Positions 22,278 through 33,806 of a stretch of DNA of 64,000 nt are shown one piece after another. Origin of the DNA: Cystobasidiopsis lactophilus (lineage: Eukaryota > Basidiomycota > Agaricostilbomycetes > Agaricostilbales > Chionosphaeraceae); assembly GCA_001599975.1 (NCBI GenBank), contig BCIO01000001.1, positions 1,860,001 to 1,924,000 on the forward strand, given 5' to 3'. Positions within the stretch are counted from its first letter, which is position 1. Every line of letters begins with the position of its first letter. A program made the translations under genes and the position numbers. The notes below the pieces were generated by a model. That model saw only the letters and a program-made list of their open reading frames with translations. It did no database searches and had not been told where the DNA came from.

Positions 22278-23378
22278 TCATGGCGTTGCCGGTGAGACCA
22301 GCTTGCTTGCGGTGCTCTGAACTGTAGCCAAGAACATCTGGCGCCACTTGATCTCTTCCGCCTTCTTGTCCTCGGCTTTCACTTTGGCTTCTGCCTCGCT
22401 GGGGGAGGCTTTCGAAGGCGAGCTCCCAAGTTTGACCTTAGCCAGCTTGCCCACCAGCTCTTCGTCCTCCCCGGCAGAGTCCAGAGGAAATGCCACAGCT
22501 TTGGCTTGCTCCAAAAACTCAGGAACCACGCCCTCAAAGCCGTCGAGATCCTGCGGCGAATGGCAAAGTTCGACGAGCGCATCGCACTGCTCCAACAGGC
22601 CTTGCGCGCGGTGGTGGACAAGGTGGTCTTCTATTGTGGTGGTTGGAACAAGTCGTTTGAGCAACAGTTTGACGAGCCGTAAGAGGATGGAGACGGCATT
22701 GGCCCGCTCTTGCTCGGCCTCAGTGAGCGGCGCCTCGTCGAATTCGTCCTGTTCGTCGTCTTGCTCTTGGTCGGACTCTTCTGAGGCTGTCAAAAGTTCG
22801 GCTAGTTCCGATTGAGCGTCGTCCAAAGTGTCCAGGATGGCAGCGATGGCTTTTTTGAAGGCAGCCTCTTCGCTGGCCGAACAGCTCTCTTGCAGGGCCT
22901 TGGTCGCGCTCCAAACTTGGCCGGTCAGTTGCAGCACCTTTTGACGCTCATTCCCGTCCACCAAGCCAGCAAACAGCCCTTCCAAGCTTTCGAACAGCGC
23001 CAGCAGTGCCCAAGACATCTCTTTGACCCAGATCGCTTGCGGCCGGTCCTGCAGCTTGGCGGCTATGAATCTGAGCTTCTCCAGGTCATCAAACAGCTTG
23101 TTGGCCATTTGATGGGCGGCCCCGTAGTCCGGTGGAGGCTTGAGGGCGAGGGTGAGCGAGGTTATGTTAATTTCGAGGAGCTTGGCCAGCGAGACGAGGT
23201 CGCTGTAGATGGCGGCGCTGGGCTCGGCGGAGGTACTGGCAGACGGGTGGGCATAGCTGGAGGTGATGAAGGTGACGGCTTCTGAAGCCTTACGTTTGAG
23301 CAGGCGCAATTGGTCAAGGTAGTCTGCCGACGTGGTCAGCCACGGAGCCATTGGAGCCATTGGACGCAGGCAGCGCAC
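22278..23378 (-). CDS. GCIP/cyclin-D1-binding-protein-1-like protein
   Basis: One intronless frame of 366 residues, unusual in this intron-rich window. The first 150 residues are an all-helical domain (YLDQLRLLKRKASEAVTFI, LAKLLEINITSLTLAL, WVKEMSWALLALFESLEGL) matching my memory of the GCIP N-terminal family. An acidic linker (SEESDQEQDDEQDEFDEAP) follows, then a second helical half and a Lys-rich C-terminus. Fungal members have no settled function; animal GCIP binds cyclin D1 and HLH factors. Met residues at positions 1, 7 and 10 are all possible starts. The start lies 131 bases from that of the divergent peroxin-like gene. Confidence 0.75.
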   Translation of the reverse strand: MRCLRPMAPMAPWLTTSADYLDQLRLLKRKASEAVTFITSSYAHPSASTSAEPSAAIYSDLVSLAKLLEINITSLTLALKPPPDYGAAHQMANKLFDDLEKLRFIAAKLQDRPQAIWVKEMSWALLALFESLEGLFAGLVDGNERQKVLQLTGQVWSATKALQESCSASEEAAFKKAIAAILDTLDDAQSELAELLTASEESDQEQDDEQDEFDEAPLTEAEQERANAVSILLRLVKLLLKRLVPTTTIEDHLVHHRAQGLLEQCDALVELCHSPQDLDGFEGVVPEFLEQAKAVAFPLDSAGEDEELVGKLAKVKLGSSPSKASPSEAEAKVKAEDKKAEEIKWRQMFLATVQSTASKLVSPATP

Positions 23379-23509
23379 CTCGTTCTTTGCCTTTAACGCT
23401 CGCCATCAGAGCAGTCGATAGGCCACTGAGCTGGATGCCACGAGTTGGCAGTCGACCTCCAAGTTCTGAGCGCGTGAAATGAAGGCGGCTCTTCCTCGAT
23501 CAGCCAGCC

Positions 23510-25006
23510 ATGCAGCGGTCGCCCTCCAAGGAACGGGACAACCCACTCACCAAGAGCACCAGCCTGCAAGACTCGCTGCTCAATGGAGCGCTCAACTCCG
23601 TCCTGGCGGCCTCGCTCTCCCTGCCCGCTGACGATCCAGCCAAAGGCTTGCTCCATGGCGCCTCGCACTCTCGCAAGCAGCCCCTGAGCATCCAAACGAC
23701 CACGCAGAACTTCAAACGGTATTCTCTACTAGCCTCTTGCAGTAGGCAATTCCAGCCTTGACATGCAGAACAGGTTCGTCGCCAAGAGCGGGCCCATCTT
23801 TCGGATTTCAGACCACATTGAAGCTGTTATCTTCTGGGATGATCGTATGCGACTCTCTCGCAATGGAACTTACGTGCTGAAGAGGCGTCTTCAGCTCTCA
23901 AAACCCTGTTTTTCGCTGCTTTGTGGGCGGTCATCTGTGCGCTTCCCCCTGCTGGTCCATTTCGAGACTGACGCGGAAGCCCAGGCTACCGACCTGCTCT
24001 CTTGGTTCTCGGGCCTCATGTTGTTCTGATTGCGATTCTCCTGCGGACCTACTTCATTGCCCACCCAAACACCACCGAGTTCGAGGCCATCAAGATCCGC
24101 CCAACGTCCGCCGCTGCCTCGCTGGGAGCAGTGCCTGAAACCGGATCGGTCGAGTGAGTTGGAGTGATTTCAAATCCTGTACTATTCTCACATCTGGGTC
24201 TTCATGCAGCTATTTGGAGAACCTCGTGAGGTTGCTCCACCAGATCACACTGACACCATTGCTTACTTGTTCCAACGTCCGGTGCCCGTCCGCAGCAAAG
24301 CATTCAAACCATCATGGGACGCTTGTCTGCCTTCACCGATGTCGGCAGAGCCCTGGTGCCTTACTTCAACTGGGTGAACCACCCCAGGTTGACGCTGGCC
24401 ATCCTCCAGCTAGCCTGCGTGTCTGGCCTCGCGCTGTTCTTGGCGTTGCCCTTCATCCCATGGCGCCTTGTGTTGCTCATCGCGGGGGAGTCCCACTTTG
24501 TTCTAGCCCATCCGGCAGTCCGCTCGCGCCTCCAGGCCAAGCTGGCCCAAGGCGAGAACCACCTGGTCGCGGACTACAAGCCAGTTTTGGACAACTGGCT
24601 GCGCTTTGACGACCTGCCTGACTTTGCTTTCGACCCCAAGAGCCGCGTCCAGACTGTGCTTGTTTGGGAAGAGGAGGCGTCGAATGCTGCCGATGGCTCC
24701 ATCATATACCACCGCCTGCTGCCGCCCTTGTCCGAGCACTCTTCGCCAACCGTGCTCCATGAGCGTCCCGCGCCGCAGGGGTGGGACTGGCTCGAAGAGG
24801 ACTGGTTCATTGACCAATCGTGGTCGGCGTCTCAACCGTATGACAAGGACGGTTGGGCTTGGGTGTCGGGCTCCATCCCTCCGCCTCCGACTACTGCCAC
24901 CGTGCCAGCAACAACAGAGAAGAAGGTTAAGCTCACAGGTCAGCGGCTGCGCAAGCGACTCTGGTCTCGAAAAGCTGTAAGGCGAATTTCCTCCGCGCCG
25001 GTCTGA
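23510..25006 (+). CDS. Pex30/Pex24-family membrane peroxin with dysferlin-like C-terminus
   Basis: Six exons (23510-23718, 23774-23844, 23895-23936, 23985-24153, 24210-24225, 24296-25006) give 405 residues. An N-terminal region with two conserved blocks (FKRFVAKSGPIFRISDHIEA, VIFWDDPLKTLFF) leads into two hydrophobic hairpins (LWAVICYRPALLVLG with VVLIAILLRTYFI, then LQLACVSGLALFLALPFIPW). The C-terminal half has VQTVLVWEEE, WDWLEEDWFID and KDGWAWVSGSI, a Trp-rich pattern typical of dysferlin domains in Pex23/30/31/32. Such proteins sit in ER regions that control peroxisome number and seipin contact sites. Exon 5 is only 16 nt. A 51-nt intron at 23937-23984 was chosen over an alternative 30-nt one. 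An upstream out-of-frame ATG at 23479 precedes the start. Confidence 0.85.
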
Positions 25007-25381
25007 GGTCTCCTTCTTCTCGCTCTTCGCGGGTCGTATTACATGAAGGGGGAAACGACACGCGTCGCCATGCTGTCTAACGAAAGAAAATATGCTAGTG
25101 TGGGTTTGCCCAACGAGCTCGGGCCGCTCAAGAGGCGGTGGCCCTCCTCTGCCTCCTCTCGGTGCCATATTATTTTTGGAGAACAGTCGACCAGCGCCCA
25201 TCCTCTCCATTGATGCACACGTATTCTATTCTGCGCTGTGGTTGAAGGATGAATGATGCTGACTGCTTGCTTTTGTTGCCCTCTTGCTACTCTACTTGGT
25301 ATCCTGCGCTCTTCGACCTTCTACCAGTTTACATTCGACAGAGACGCCAAGGCGAGCAAGTGAACAAGACGGGCGGGGAAT
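25007..25381. other. convergent spacer with two 3' ends
   Basis: This 375-base region separates the stops of the peroxin-like gene (plus) and the bZIP gene (minus). It should hold both 3' UTRs. I see no gene, repeat or RNA. Confidence 0.5.
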
Positions 25382-26565
25382 TCAATCACGGAAATGCGGT
25401 GGTGGTGGGTGATAAGACGGATGGTGGTTGGTGGAATGATGCGATGCGGAAGAGCCGAGGTTGTCCACAGCTGGCGCTATGGGCCATTTTGGCACGATGG
25501 GCGGTAGCTGGCCGCCTCCCGGCATCCAGCCAGGCGACGACGGCAACAACGGGCTGCTGGTATCGGACCGACCCCCGGCACCGTTGCTGCTGTGCGGCAG
25601 CTCGTCAGGTCGCGGCGGGTGCCCACTGCTGCTGCCTAGCTGACTGTCTAACTGCCCCCTCGACGGCGGCATGTGAAGATCCTGGCTCCACTGGTCGGAG
25701 CTGGCAAGGTGCGGGGATGTCGGCATCATCTGCCTGGCCATTGGCGCTTGACTGCCGATGTGTGACCCTCGCTGCAGGTCCGATGACCTTGACTGCCCCG
25801 CCGAGTGTGGCCGGTGGATTAGATCGGAGTGGGCGACGCCTTCCATCAACTGCGACGGCGGCGGCAGGTGCGGTAAGTAGGCGACTTGCGGGCTGGTTGA
25901 CATGGATCTAAGGTGATCGTAAGAATAGTGGTTGGAATATGGCGCAATCGGTGGGACTGGAGAGATGGCAGGCAAGGTCCGGGCACTGGAGCCGGAGGTG
26001 AAAGGCAGCCGCGGAAGGTTGGCCGCTGCGACGCCATGCGAAGGATGCGAAGGATGCGACGGAGTGGTGATGGGCGGAGAGGGAAAGGACGACGGCGGCA
26101 TGGAAGAGGCGTCGCTGGTGTATTTGGCGAGCTGGCTCCGGAGCCACTCGTTCTCTTGCCGCAGGTGCAACACTTCTCGCTGCAGTCCAGAATTGACCTG
26201 CAGGGAGAGCAAGAGGGAGCACGCGGTCGAAGCATCAGCGGCAAGTCTTGGGCATCAAGCAGTCAAGGCGGCCCTCACCTGCGCATCCCCTGACTCGTAC
26301 CGCCGCACCTTCTCCTCCAAGTCCTTCAAGTAGAATGCGCGCCGCTGCCTGAACTCCCTCTGTGCCTTTCGGTTCTGCAGGGTCCGTTTCTGTGTAGGTT
26401 GCTCTTCCGCAGGTCAGTCGGTGCTCAGTGACGTTGTGACTCTTCACGTACGCTGACAGGCTCCCCGTTTGGGTAGCGAACAACACCATCGCCGCCTACA
26501 GTGGATCCCTGCGGCTGGAGCAGCGCGGCGTGGGCATCGTCATCCTCTGGCGACCCTGCGCTCAT
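25382..26565 (-). CDS. AP-1-like bZIP transcription factor
   Basis: Three exons (26565-26452, 26389-26279, 26197-25382) give 346 residues. After a short acidic N-terminus comes the basic region QNRKAQREFRQRR, in which the Asn-x7-Arg DNA-contact spacing and the NRxAQxxFR pattern of fungal Pap1/Yap1 factors are visible, and then a short leucine zipper (LKDLEEKVRRYE, LQREVLHLRQENEWLRSQL). The remaining 250 residues are disordered, rich in Pro, Ser, His and Gln. No clear Cys-rich redox domain is present, so a Yap1-type oxidative-stress switch is not supported. An excellent acceptor (TTTTCATTTCAG) sits just upstream of the start, suggesting a spliced 5' leader. Confidence 0.88.
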
Positions 26566-27378
26566 GCCCAGCAGCTGAAATGAAAACAGTCAGAGGTTGC
26601 ACTCCAGCGCGATAGCTTCGCTTCGAATTGAAAGCAACGAACGTCCGACTTGTCGTCCTCCATATTATTGCACAACAGTTGGACTTGATTCGCGACGCTG
26701 ACATCGATTGGGTAAAGGCCGCCTTTCGCCGAGCTGCAGTCCTATGTAGAGCTTCGGCGGCAGAGCGTGGTGATTTACCAAGAAGCAGCAGCGCACCTGT
26801 CAAGGTCCGGTATCAATCATGTCGCTTTGGTCGCTCTCGGCTGAAAGCATGTCGCTTGAGGACTTACAGTTTCGGTGAGCGAAAATTAAGGTCAGCCGAG
26901 GTTTTGGCGTCCTCTTGCGAGACCAAGGGTGCTTTGAAAGCGCGAATCTTGGTGGCAAAAGCTAGACCAAGAGATCTACAACGACATGGTCTGGCTGCCT
27001 GGGCCGGGTGGCAAACGCTGGAGAAGCGTGCACTCGAAAGAAAAAGCTGCGGAATTGCCCCCTCGCGTTCTATGTCGATGTAACCCCCTCGGCACCTTGT
27101 TTGCTTGCTTTTACCCGGCCCGCTTGAGCCTGTTTGAGCCACCAAAAGCCACTTTTGAGTTTATGACGATCAGCTGTGGACCCCGGGCAAGGCAAGGGGT
27201 TAGGGCGACCCTGTCAGTCCGCGTCTAAAAAATTCTGTCATCGATGTGGCGCTTCACAAAAGGGCGAGAGGGCCGCTGTTGCCGGCCGCCCGGTTCCTGC
27301 GTCGGTCGCTCGGTGCCGCTAATCGCTGTGAAGCATGCTCCTTCAAGTCCCCGAGGAGATGGTGCTTTAGAGCCCATG
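26566..27378. other. long upstream region of the bZIP gene
   Basis: This 813-base region lies between the bZIP start (minus) and the KRE33 stop (minus). It holds the bZIP promoter and probable spliced leader: a strong acceptor ends immediately 5' of the coding region near 26576, and there are upstream ATGs near 26803 and 26650. Open frames on both strands here have composition unlike the neighbouring proteins, so no gene is called. Confidence 0.5.
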
Positions 27379-30300
27379 CTACTGCTGGGTCGACCGATGC
27401 TTCTTCTTATGCTTCTTGGCGGCCACATGCTCAGTCGGGGGGTTGGCCGAATCGCGTTCGGCTGGACGCTTCTTCTTCTTCTTGAGCGAGACAACGGAGG
27501 CGCCATTGGTGGCGATGCTTCTAGCCGCTGCCGCATCGAAGTCTGCGTCTTGCTCTATTGCGTATCTGTCGCATCGGAGCTGCGATCTGAAATCGAACAC
27601 ACAAAACGCGAATTGAGAGGACCAGTCACTCACGGGCGCAGCTCTGCGTCGTCCAGGGGCTTGCTCAGACTCTGCAACGCGGCCTTGCCAGCTTGATCCA
27701 GCTCGGCTTCCAAGGACTGCTGCACAGGCTGCAGGGCCTTGTCGCCATTGGCCACCGGCGCGGCGGGCATTGAGGCCGAAATGTCCGACTTCTCAACGTC
27801 TTCGATGGCCTTGGCCAGCTTGCGGATGACCTTGATAAACAGCGCGAGCAGTTGCGAAACAGCCAGATTGAGTTCCGCCTTTAATAGACACAAATTTAAC
27901 TCGACTAGACCCCTCCGATTTGTCTTGGATCGACGCACCTCGACATCTTCAACGCTCTTCCGCTGCAATCCGACCGCTAAAAGGATGGCCGATTGAACCG
28001 CTGACAACTTAACGTCTGCCGACAAGCGCTGCGAAAAGTACAAGTTGGCCAAGGTCGGCAAAAGGTCAAGGATGACATGATAGTCGAGCATGTTGTTGGC
28101 GTAGGAATTGAGGCGTTTGAGGTCATAGGGCGTGATTTGTTCGCGGAGATCGTCCGACGTGAGGGCTGCACACCGGGTCAGGCTTGCCGAAGCAAAGTAA
28201 AAAAAAGGCACGGCACGCACGAGATTTGCGCTGGCTTTGCACCTCTCCCGCGCTGGACGCTTCTAGAATGCTGAGAGCCGTCACACTGGCAAACTGGCTG
28301 AACTTGTAAGAGAGCAACGAAAGAAAGCGTCGCCGGAAATCTTGGCTGAACGACGAGAGCCAGCCAGCCGTCTCGAGTTGAGTCGAACTCAGGCCGCGGA
28401 TCATAACGCAGCTGTGCTCGCCCGTCAACTCGTTTTGTGTTTGCCGCAGATACAAGGGGATGTAGCCAGAGCGCTTCCAGAAGCGGAAGAGCGACGGCGT
28501 CAGGCCGTACGACACGCCCAGCCAGTCAAGAGCTTCGGGTTGGAGCTCAGACAGCCGATGGAGCAGGGGCGGCATCTTCGAAGGGTCACGGATGCTGATT
28601 TGCTCCGTGTGAAGATCAGCAGACTGCAAATAATCCACGTGAGCTTTGCAGAAGAAAATGTCTCAAAGGCGGCCTCACCTTGGGAACCTTGCTGGCCTCT
28701 ACGTAGGATTGCGACTGGACCAGCTTGCTGACTTCGTCCAAATTGAGCAGCTTGCCACTGTAAAAGGCGTCCAATGCCTCCAAGGCTCTTGAGCCGTAGC
28801 CCATTTTGGCGTAGTCCGGGTGCACTGCAATTCTGACGACCCTTGCTCCAGACAGGCTCGCAAACTCGTCGTCTTGGAACTGCTGCGAGATGGTCCAAGG
28901 GATCAAGTCGCCGCTGGCCTTGATGCCTCGGCCTAAGCTGCTGAGCACGCTCTGCTTGCTGATTTTCCCTTCCAGCGCCACTTGGACAACCACCAAAGGG
29001 TCGGGTAGGCCTTTGTCGTCGTCTTTCAAAGGCGGGAGAAGGACGAAGAGGGCGTGGCCCGGCGCATCAGACATAAGCTGCAAGTCGTTGGGCGAGTTCT
29101 TGTAGTGTGACGCAACGTAAAGGGCCATCATCCGCTGCAAGAAGAGTTCGGAGGCAGGGTGGAAGGAAAAGAGGGTGTCGCGGTCGACGCTGAAGAGCTC
29201 GCATTCGGAAGGGTGAGGGCAGCCTTGAATGGAGTCGCGCAGCGAGACGACGGTGGCGTCGAGGCAGAGGAGCGTATTGAGCCACTTTTCGATGGGGTCC
29301 GCTCTTCGGTAACGAATAGGCTCTTCGAGCTTGATTTCCTTCAGAGAGCGGGAGATGGAGGCGGTGCCGGCAAGGAGCGCTGCGTTGCCCGATTTTTTGC
29401 TGGTGGAGGCCGCATCGTCCGCCGTCTTGGCGGTGGAAGCAGAGGCACGAGACAGCTCCCGGAGTTGTTGGATGAGCTTCAAAGATAAAGAGCGACCTGT
29501 GCCTTCGTAGCCGTTGACAGTTGAGGCCATGAAGACCAGGTACGGTCCAATGAGGTTCTTGACCAGCGTCAGAGGAATGGCGGCAGCCTCGTCGATGACC
29601 ACCAACTCGGCTTGCCCGAGCACATGCGCGTCGCTAGGTTGGATGTACTGCCCGGTTACAACTTTTCAGCCAATGCCGGCAATAGAACTCTGGCGGCAAC
29701 GCACCTGGATGGTTTGCCGATGATCTCGAAACACGTTGACCCGCACAACCGCATCCTTCCATTCCGGATTGGAGCTTTGGACGACGTCGTAATCCAAGTG
29801 CTCCTCGTACCCCAACTTGTCAAAGCCCTTGAGCACGAATTCGAACAGCGTCTTCAAATTCTCTGGGCTGGGACTGGTGACGAAAATGTTGGAGTAGGAA
29901 TGAGCGACAGCCAGTGCTATTGAAAGACCCAGAGCGGCGGATTTGCCACGCCCACGAGCTGCGGTTAAGGCGACGGTGGAAGACAGGGTTTTTGAGGCGA
30001 TGGCTTCGGTGAAGGTCAAGATGGCCTGGGCTTGGTCGACAGTCCTCGCTTCAGAAATGACTTCACCAACAGGCTTGGTGTCGGCGAGCTTGGCTTTGAG
30101 AGCGGCGAGCTCGGAGGAAGAGGTGGAGGGGACATCCTTGGCTTCTAAGCGGGCAATGCTCTTGGCCTGGGATATTGGCAGCACATTGAGCTCGTCGTCT
30201 AAGACCAGGCAGGCGGGGCAGGTGCCGAGGGAAAGGATGAAGCGCTCGTTGAAGCGGGCGACGGGGGCAGCGGAGGACTCGGTTCGGTAGCGGGCGTGGA

Positions 30301-30850
30301 CGTCCATGGACATGGTGTAAAGCTGTTTGAGCGAGGTCAAGCTCTGCAGGAGCAGCACGACCAGCCCGCCGCCTTCGACCGTCTCGATGGTGCGGGCGAG
30401 CAAGTTGGGGGTGATGGCCTCGAAGTCAGAGAGGACGAGCATGCCAAAGGTCTGGCCCAAGATCTTCTCCGTGTCCTTGTAGTAGGTGTACCGTATGTCG
30501 GTGACGCCCAGGAAGAGCTCAAAGGGGTCGAGCTCGCCCTCCTCCTTGATGCCTCGCTTGATGTCCCGCTTGACCTTTGCCTCTCGCTTTTTGCGGTTCG
30601 ACGTGAAGCCCAGATCCTTCTTGTACGTCCACAGCACAGAGGGCCGCGATGCTGCCTTGGACGTGGACAGACTGGCCGTCGCAGAGGACAGGCGGGCCTG
30701 GGACAGCAAGTAATGCAGGTTGACGACCTGGCGTTGCTGCTCCTTGGGCGAGCCGATGAGCACCAGGAAGGACCGGTGATTCGTCAGCACGCCATTCTGG
30801 ATCAAGCTCTGGATCCGGGCGTCCAAAGCCTTGCGCTGCGGCATCGCCAT
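27379..30850 (-). CDS. KRE33: RNA cytidine acetyltransferase KRE33/NAT10
   Basis: Six exons (30850-29705, 29647-28679, 28623-28221, 28165-27939, 27878-27634, 27586-27379) give 1065 residues, matching yeast Kre33 in length. It makes N4-acetylcytidine in 18S rRNA and some tRNAs and is a nucleolar small-subunit assembly factor. Visible: RYTYYKDTEKILGQTFGML, the ATPase Walker A AARGRGKSAALG, ELVVIDEAAAIPL (Walker B), the GNAT core with VRIAVHPDYAKMGYGSRAL, YLRQTQNELTGEHSCVMI, and a tail with KKKKKR and KKHKKKH clusters as nucleolar signals. The start MAMPQRKALDARIQSLI aligns with the family; an in-frame ATG at 30907 would add 19 residues. Confidence 0.97.
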
Positions 30851-31123
30851 GGCTTTGGGATTTGACGGATGCAAACAAAGCGCAAAAAGTTTTCGCTGGC
30901 CGGCCATTTCACGAGGCAGTCATTTCACACGCGGTTCATCCTTCCCTCTTTACCTGTCCTTATGTCACATAATTAAGAGTAGCTACAGGAGTGTATCATC
31001 GACCTCGATTGGCGGAGCGCGTGTGGCCACAGATGGGTCTGGCTTCGCCTTCTTCTTCTTTAAAGCCCTTACGCTGTTCACCAAGCACTATGAGTGGCGT
31101 TCAAAGGGCAAGGCAAGGCCTAC

Positions 31124-32825
31124 TCACGACACTGAGTCCCACGCGGTCGTCGACCCGTCATCCTCAGGCCTCGTGGGATACACGCTGAGCATCTCGGTCT
31201 GCGTGCGCGGCTTGATGGAGCCTTTGTAGCCAGACGAGGCGTTTAGGGAGCGCCCGAGAGTGAGGATGTCTGTCGGAGACGTGGCCAGGGTCTTGTCGTC
31301 CGGCACCCGCTCGCTCCAGACTGTTCGGCGGGCTTGAGTGGTTGCCTCGGTGGTTGGACTTGGCGCTGATCCGGATCCATAAGAGGTCTCAGGGGAGACG
31401 GGCTGGCGCCGATACGTCGAGTTATAGTATTGGTCCCTTGAAGAACGAACGGGAGTATGAGTCGGGTTCCGGCCGCTGTCTTGGCTGGCTTCTCGTTGGT
31501 GAGCCCGCCGGCTCGTATCGTAGCTTGGACCACGGGAATGGCCTCGGGTTGCAGCTTGATGCGGTTGCTCGTAGGACGACCGGAGAGGAGGAGGCGCCAG
31601 CTTGGTTGGCCGCATTGCGTAAAGTTGTTTGGAAGGCGGGCGAGGCGGCAGAAGGCCGTCGTCTGCGAGGCTCCCAAAATCGGTGACCGACCCTTCGCTC
31701 TTGCCGTCCACAACAGACTCTCTCCACACCGCTGGATCTTCGAACTGATATTCGCCGCGACCCATCCAGGGGGGCGAGGCCTGGTTGTCTGGTGGGCGCG
31801 TGCAGCGAATGCAGAACCAGATAGCACCGGCTAGAAGGGCGGTGGCTCCAAGAGCACAGCCGATGATGATGGCTGTCTTCGAGGACGAGGGGGAGGGTTT
31901 TGGTGAGTTCGGGTTGGGCTGGTTGTCTGTTGGTGGTGCAGCTGTCGAGCCACCGTCGGATGTCTGGCCGTCATCTTGTGTTATAGTTGTGGTCGTCTCA
32001 GACCCATCGTCGATTCCAGTATCAGAGGTACTGCTTCCTGTGGCGGATGTGGTGGTCGAAGAAGAGGTGGACAAAGTCGTCGAATTCGCAATGGGAGGCT
32101 GGGATACAGTGGAAGTGGGTCCATCAGAGGAAGATGCTGGAGGTGGAGCCGTAGTGCTGTCTGTCTTAGGGTCCGTTTTAGGAGGTGGGTCGGTGTTCGG
32201 GGGCGGCGATTCAGAAGAATGCTCGGTAGCACCTTGCGGGGCTTTAACACCCGCTGTTGTCGAGACATAATCAACAGTCGAACCAGTCTTCGCACGCAAG
32301 TCAGCATAGATCTGATGGGGTACGCGGACAAATTCAAACGTACGTCGGTCATCTGGAAAAACTGTACGGCCTGAAACTGCACAATGCTACCAAAACCGAT
32401 ACCGTGGCAGCCTGAGATCCATCCAGCGTTCGTCGAGCTCAATATACCATCTCGAGAACCCGCTGCACAGGCTGTTCCCGAAACCTCGCTGTTGTAGAAG
32501 GCGACCTGGCCAATACTGGGTGTGAACTAAAGATCAGGGGCGACCTCGAGGTGCAAGATAAGGAAAAGACTTACGTCGGATCAGAGAAGAAGCTGCCGAA
32601 TGCGACACCCGCGACTTGTCCGGAGCATTGCCCATTGATCGGATCAGTGACGTTCAGTAACAGAGTCTGGCAATTTGTGTCGCTGCACCAGGTTCAGAGT
32701 GAGTACTGGAGTCCACGGCGTTCGCAATCCCACAAGGATAGAGCTTACGAGTACAGTGCCAGGTTTTGGGCCGAAGCCAAGGCAGCAAGCAAGACGACTG
32801 CCTGTATTGCTTCTCCCCTCGTCAT
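31124..32825 (-). CDS. single-pass plasma-membrane protein with Cys-rich ectodomain and Ser/Thr stalk
   Basis: Four exons (32825-32749, 32682-32575, 32515-32344, 32311-31124) give 514 residues. A signal peptide (EAIQAVVLLAALASA) precedes an ectodomain with paired cysteines (SDTNCQTLLL, GQCSGQVAG, GTACAAGS, ISGCHGIGFG). A Ser/Thr/Pro stalk of about 100 residues leads to one membrane helix (TAIIIGCALGATALLAGAIWF), and about 200 disordered, Ser/Arg/Tyr-rich cytosolic residues follow. The architecture resembles WSC/Mid2-type wall sensors, but I do not recognise the ectodomain. The third intron (32312-32343) would be only 32 nt; without removing it the frame does not continue, so either it is a very short intron or the gene has a frame disruption. 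Confidence 0.75.
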
Positions 32826-33806
32826 GGCGGCGTCCGCATTGGCTGTTGGAGAGGGAGACAGCGAGATGTACGACAGCCTCGGTGGAGGGCTCGTACAGAG
32901 ACAGCTCGAGTCGTAGCCTGGTCGACACGACAGAGGTCTCCAGAAGGTGCTTCTTGAAGCCCTTTGTTGGCGCCGTCTCGGTGGCACGTCTTACTTTCTG
33001 GCGTTGTGTACTAGCCCCCAGTTTTGTGATGCCTTGGGCAAGGTCAGAGTGAAACAAGTCTGCCGCCGTCGAAACCGGGTGCGAAGACCAGCTGAGCTCG
33101 AGGCAAGAGACGCATCATTTTCGAGGGCGCCGTTCATCCTTTCCATCTTGATACATCAATCCTCGAGAAGTTACCGAGTGTGTCAGCGGCCACGATTCAA
33201 GCCTTCAAGCACTCTCGTCTCGGTGGCGAACGAAGACGAGGTCGCCCAAGGGCAACCATCAAAGTCGCCCTCGGAGAGCTTGAGTTGGTGACCGCACTTG
33301 CTCGAGCTTGCTCTGCCGTGTGATTTGGTCTTGCAGGCGGCGGGTGACCATTCTTTATAACTCCTGGTGTTGGCGCTGGGTGGTGCGTGCGTGCCTTCGT
33401 GCCAGTTTAATGAGCGTCGATTTGCCCCTTGCGCCCTCGGCCAAGCAGTTGACTTCTTGATGTGAAAGGCCTCTCTTTGGTAATGTTAATTCACGCCTGC
33501 AGAGCGGCTGCTAGCTTTGGTCAGGCACCAGAGACGCTCGAGCCTGATTCTTTTGTTTGGCTCGGTCCCTTCGGTCCCCTTCATGATGTGGCCTGCTTCC
33601 CCTTGATCTTTGACCTCCAACGATGAACGAGCCCATTGACGCCCGAAATGCCGCCCAAGACGCTTCTTGGCTCAATTCGACGTTGGCCTTCCGGCATTGC
33701 ACTCAGCTTCCTGCGAACCGGTCCAGCGCCTTCGCTTCCTCTGTCCGCAGCAGACTTGGAAATCATCCCTTTGCGGCATACGCACCCATACTCACGCTCC
33801 TTCATT
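32826..33806. other. long divergent spacer
   Basis: This 981-base stretch separates the surface-protein gene (minus) and the carboxylesterase (plus). A TTTATAA box lies near 33354. The esterase frame is open upstream to 33636. Other small frames here are not convincing, and I see no RNA gene or repeat. Confidence 0.5.

Noticed and set aside
26628-27083. 151-codon plus-strand ORF between bZIP and KRE33
   Set aside because: Composition does not resemble neighbouring proteins, no domain, no matching splice pattern; it lies in the bZIP upstream region.
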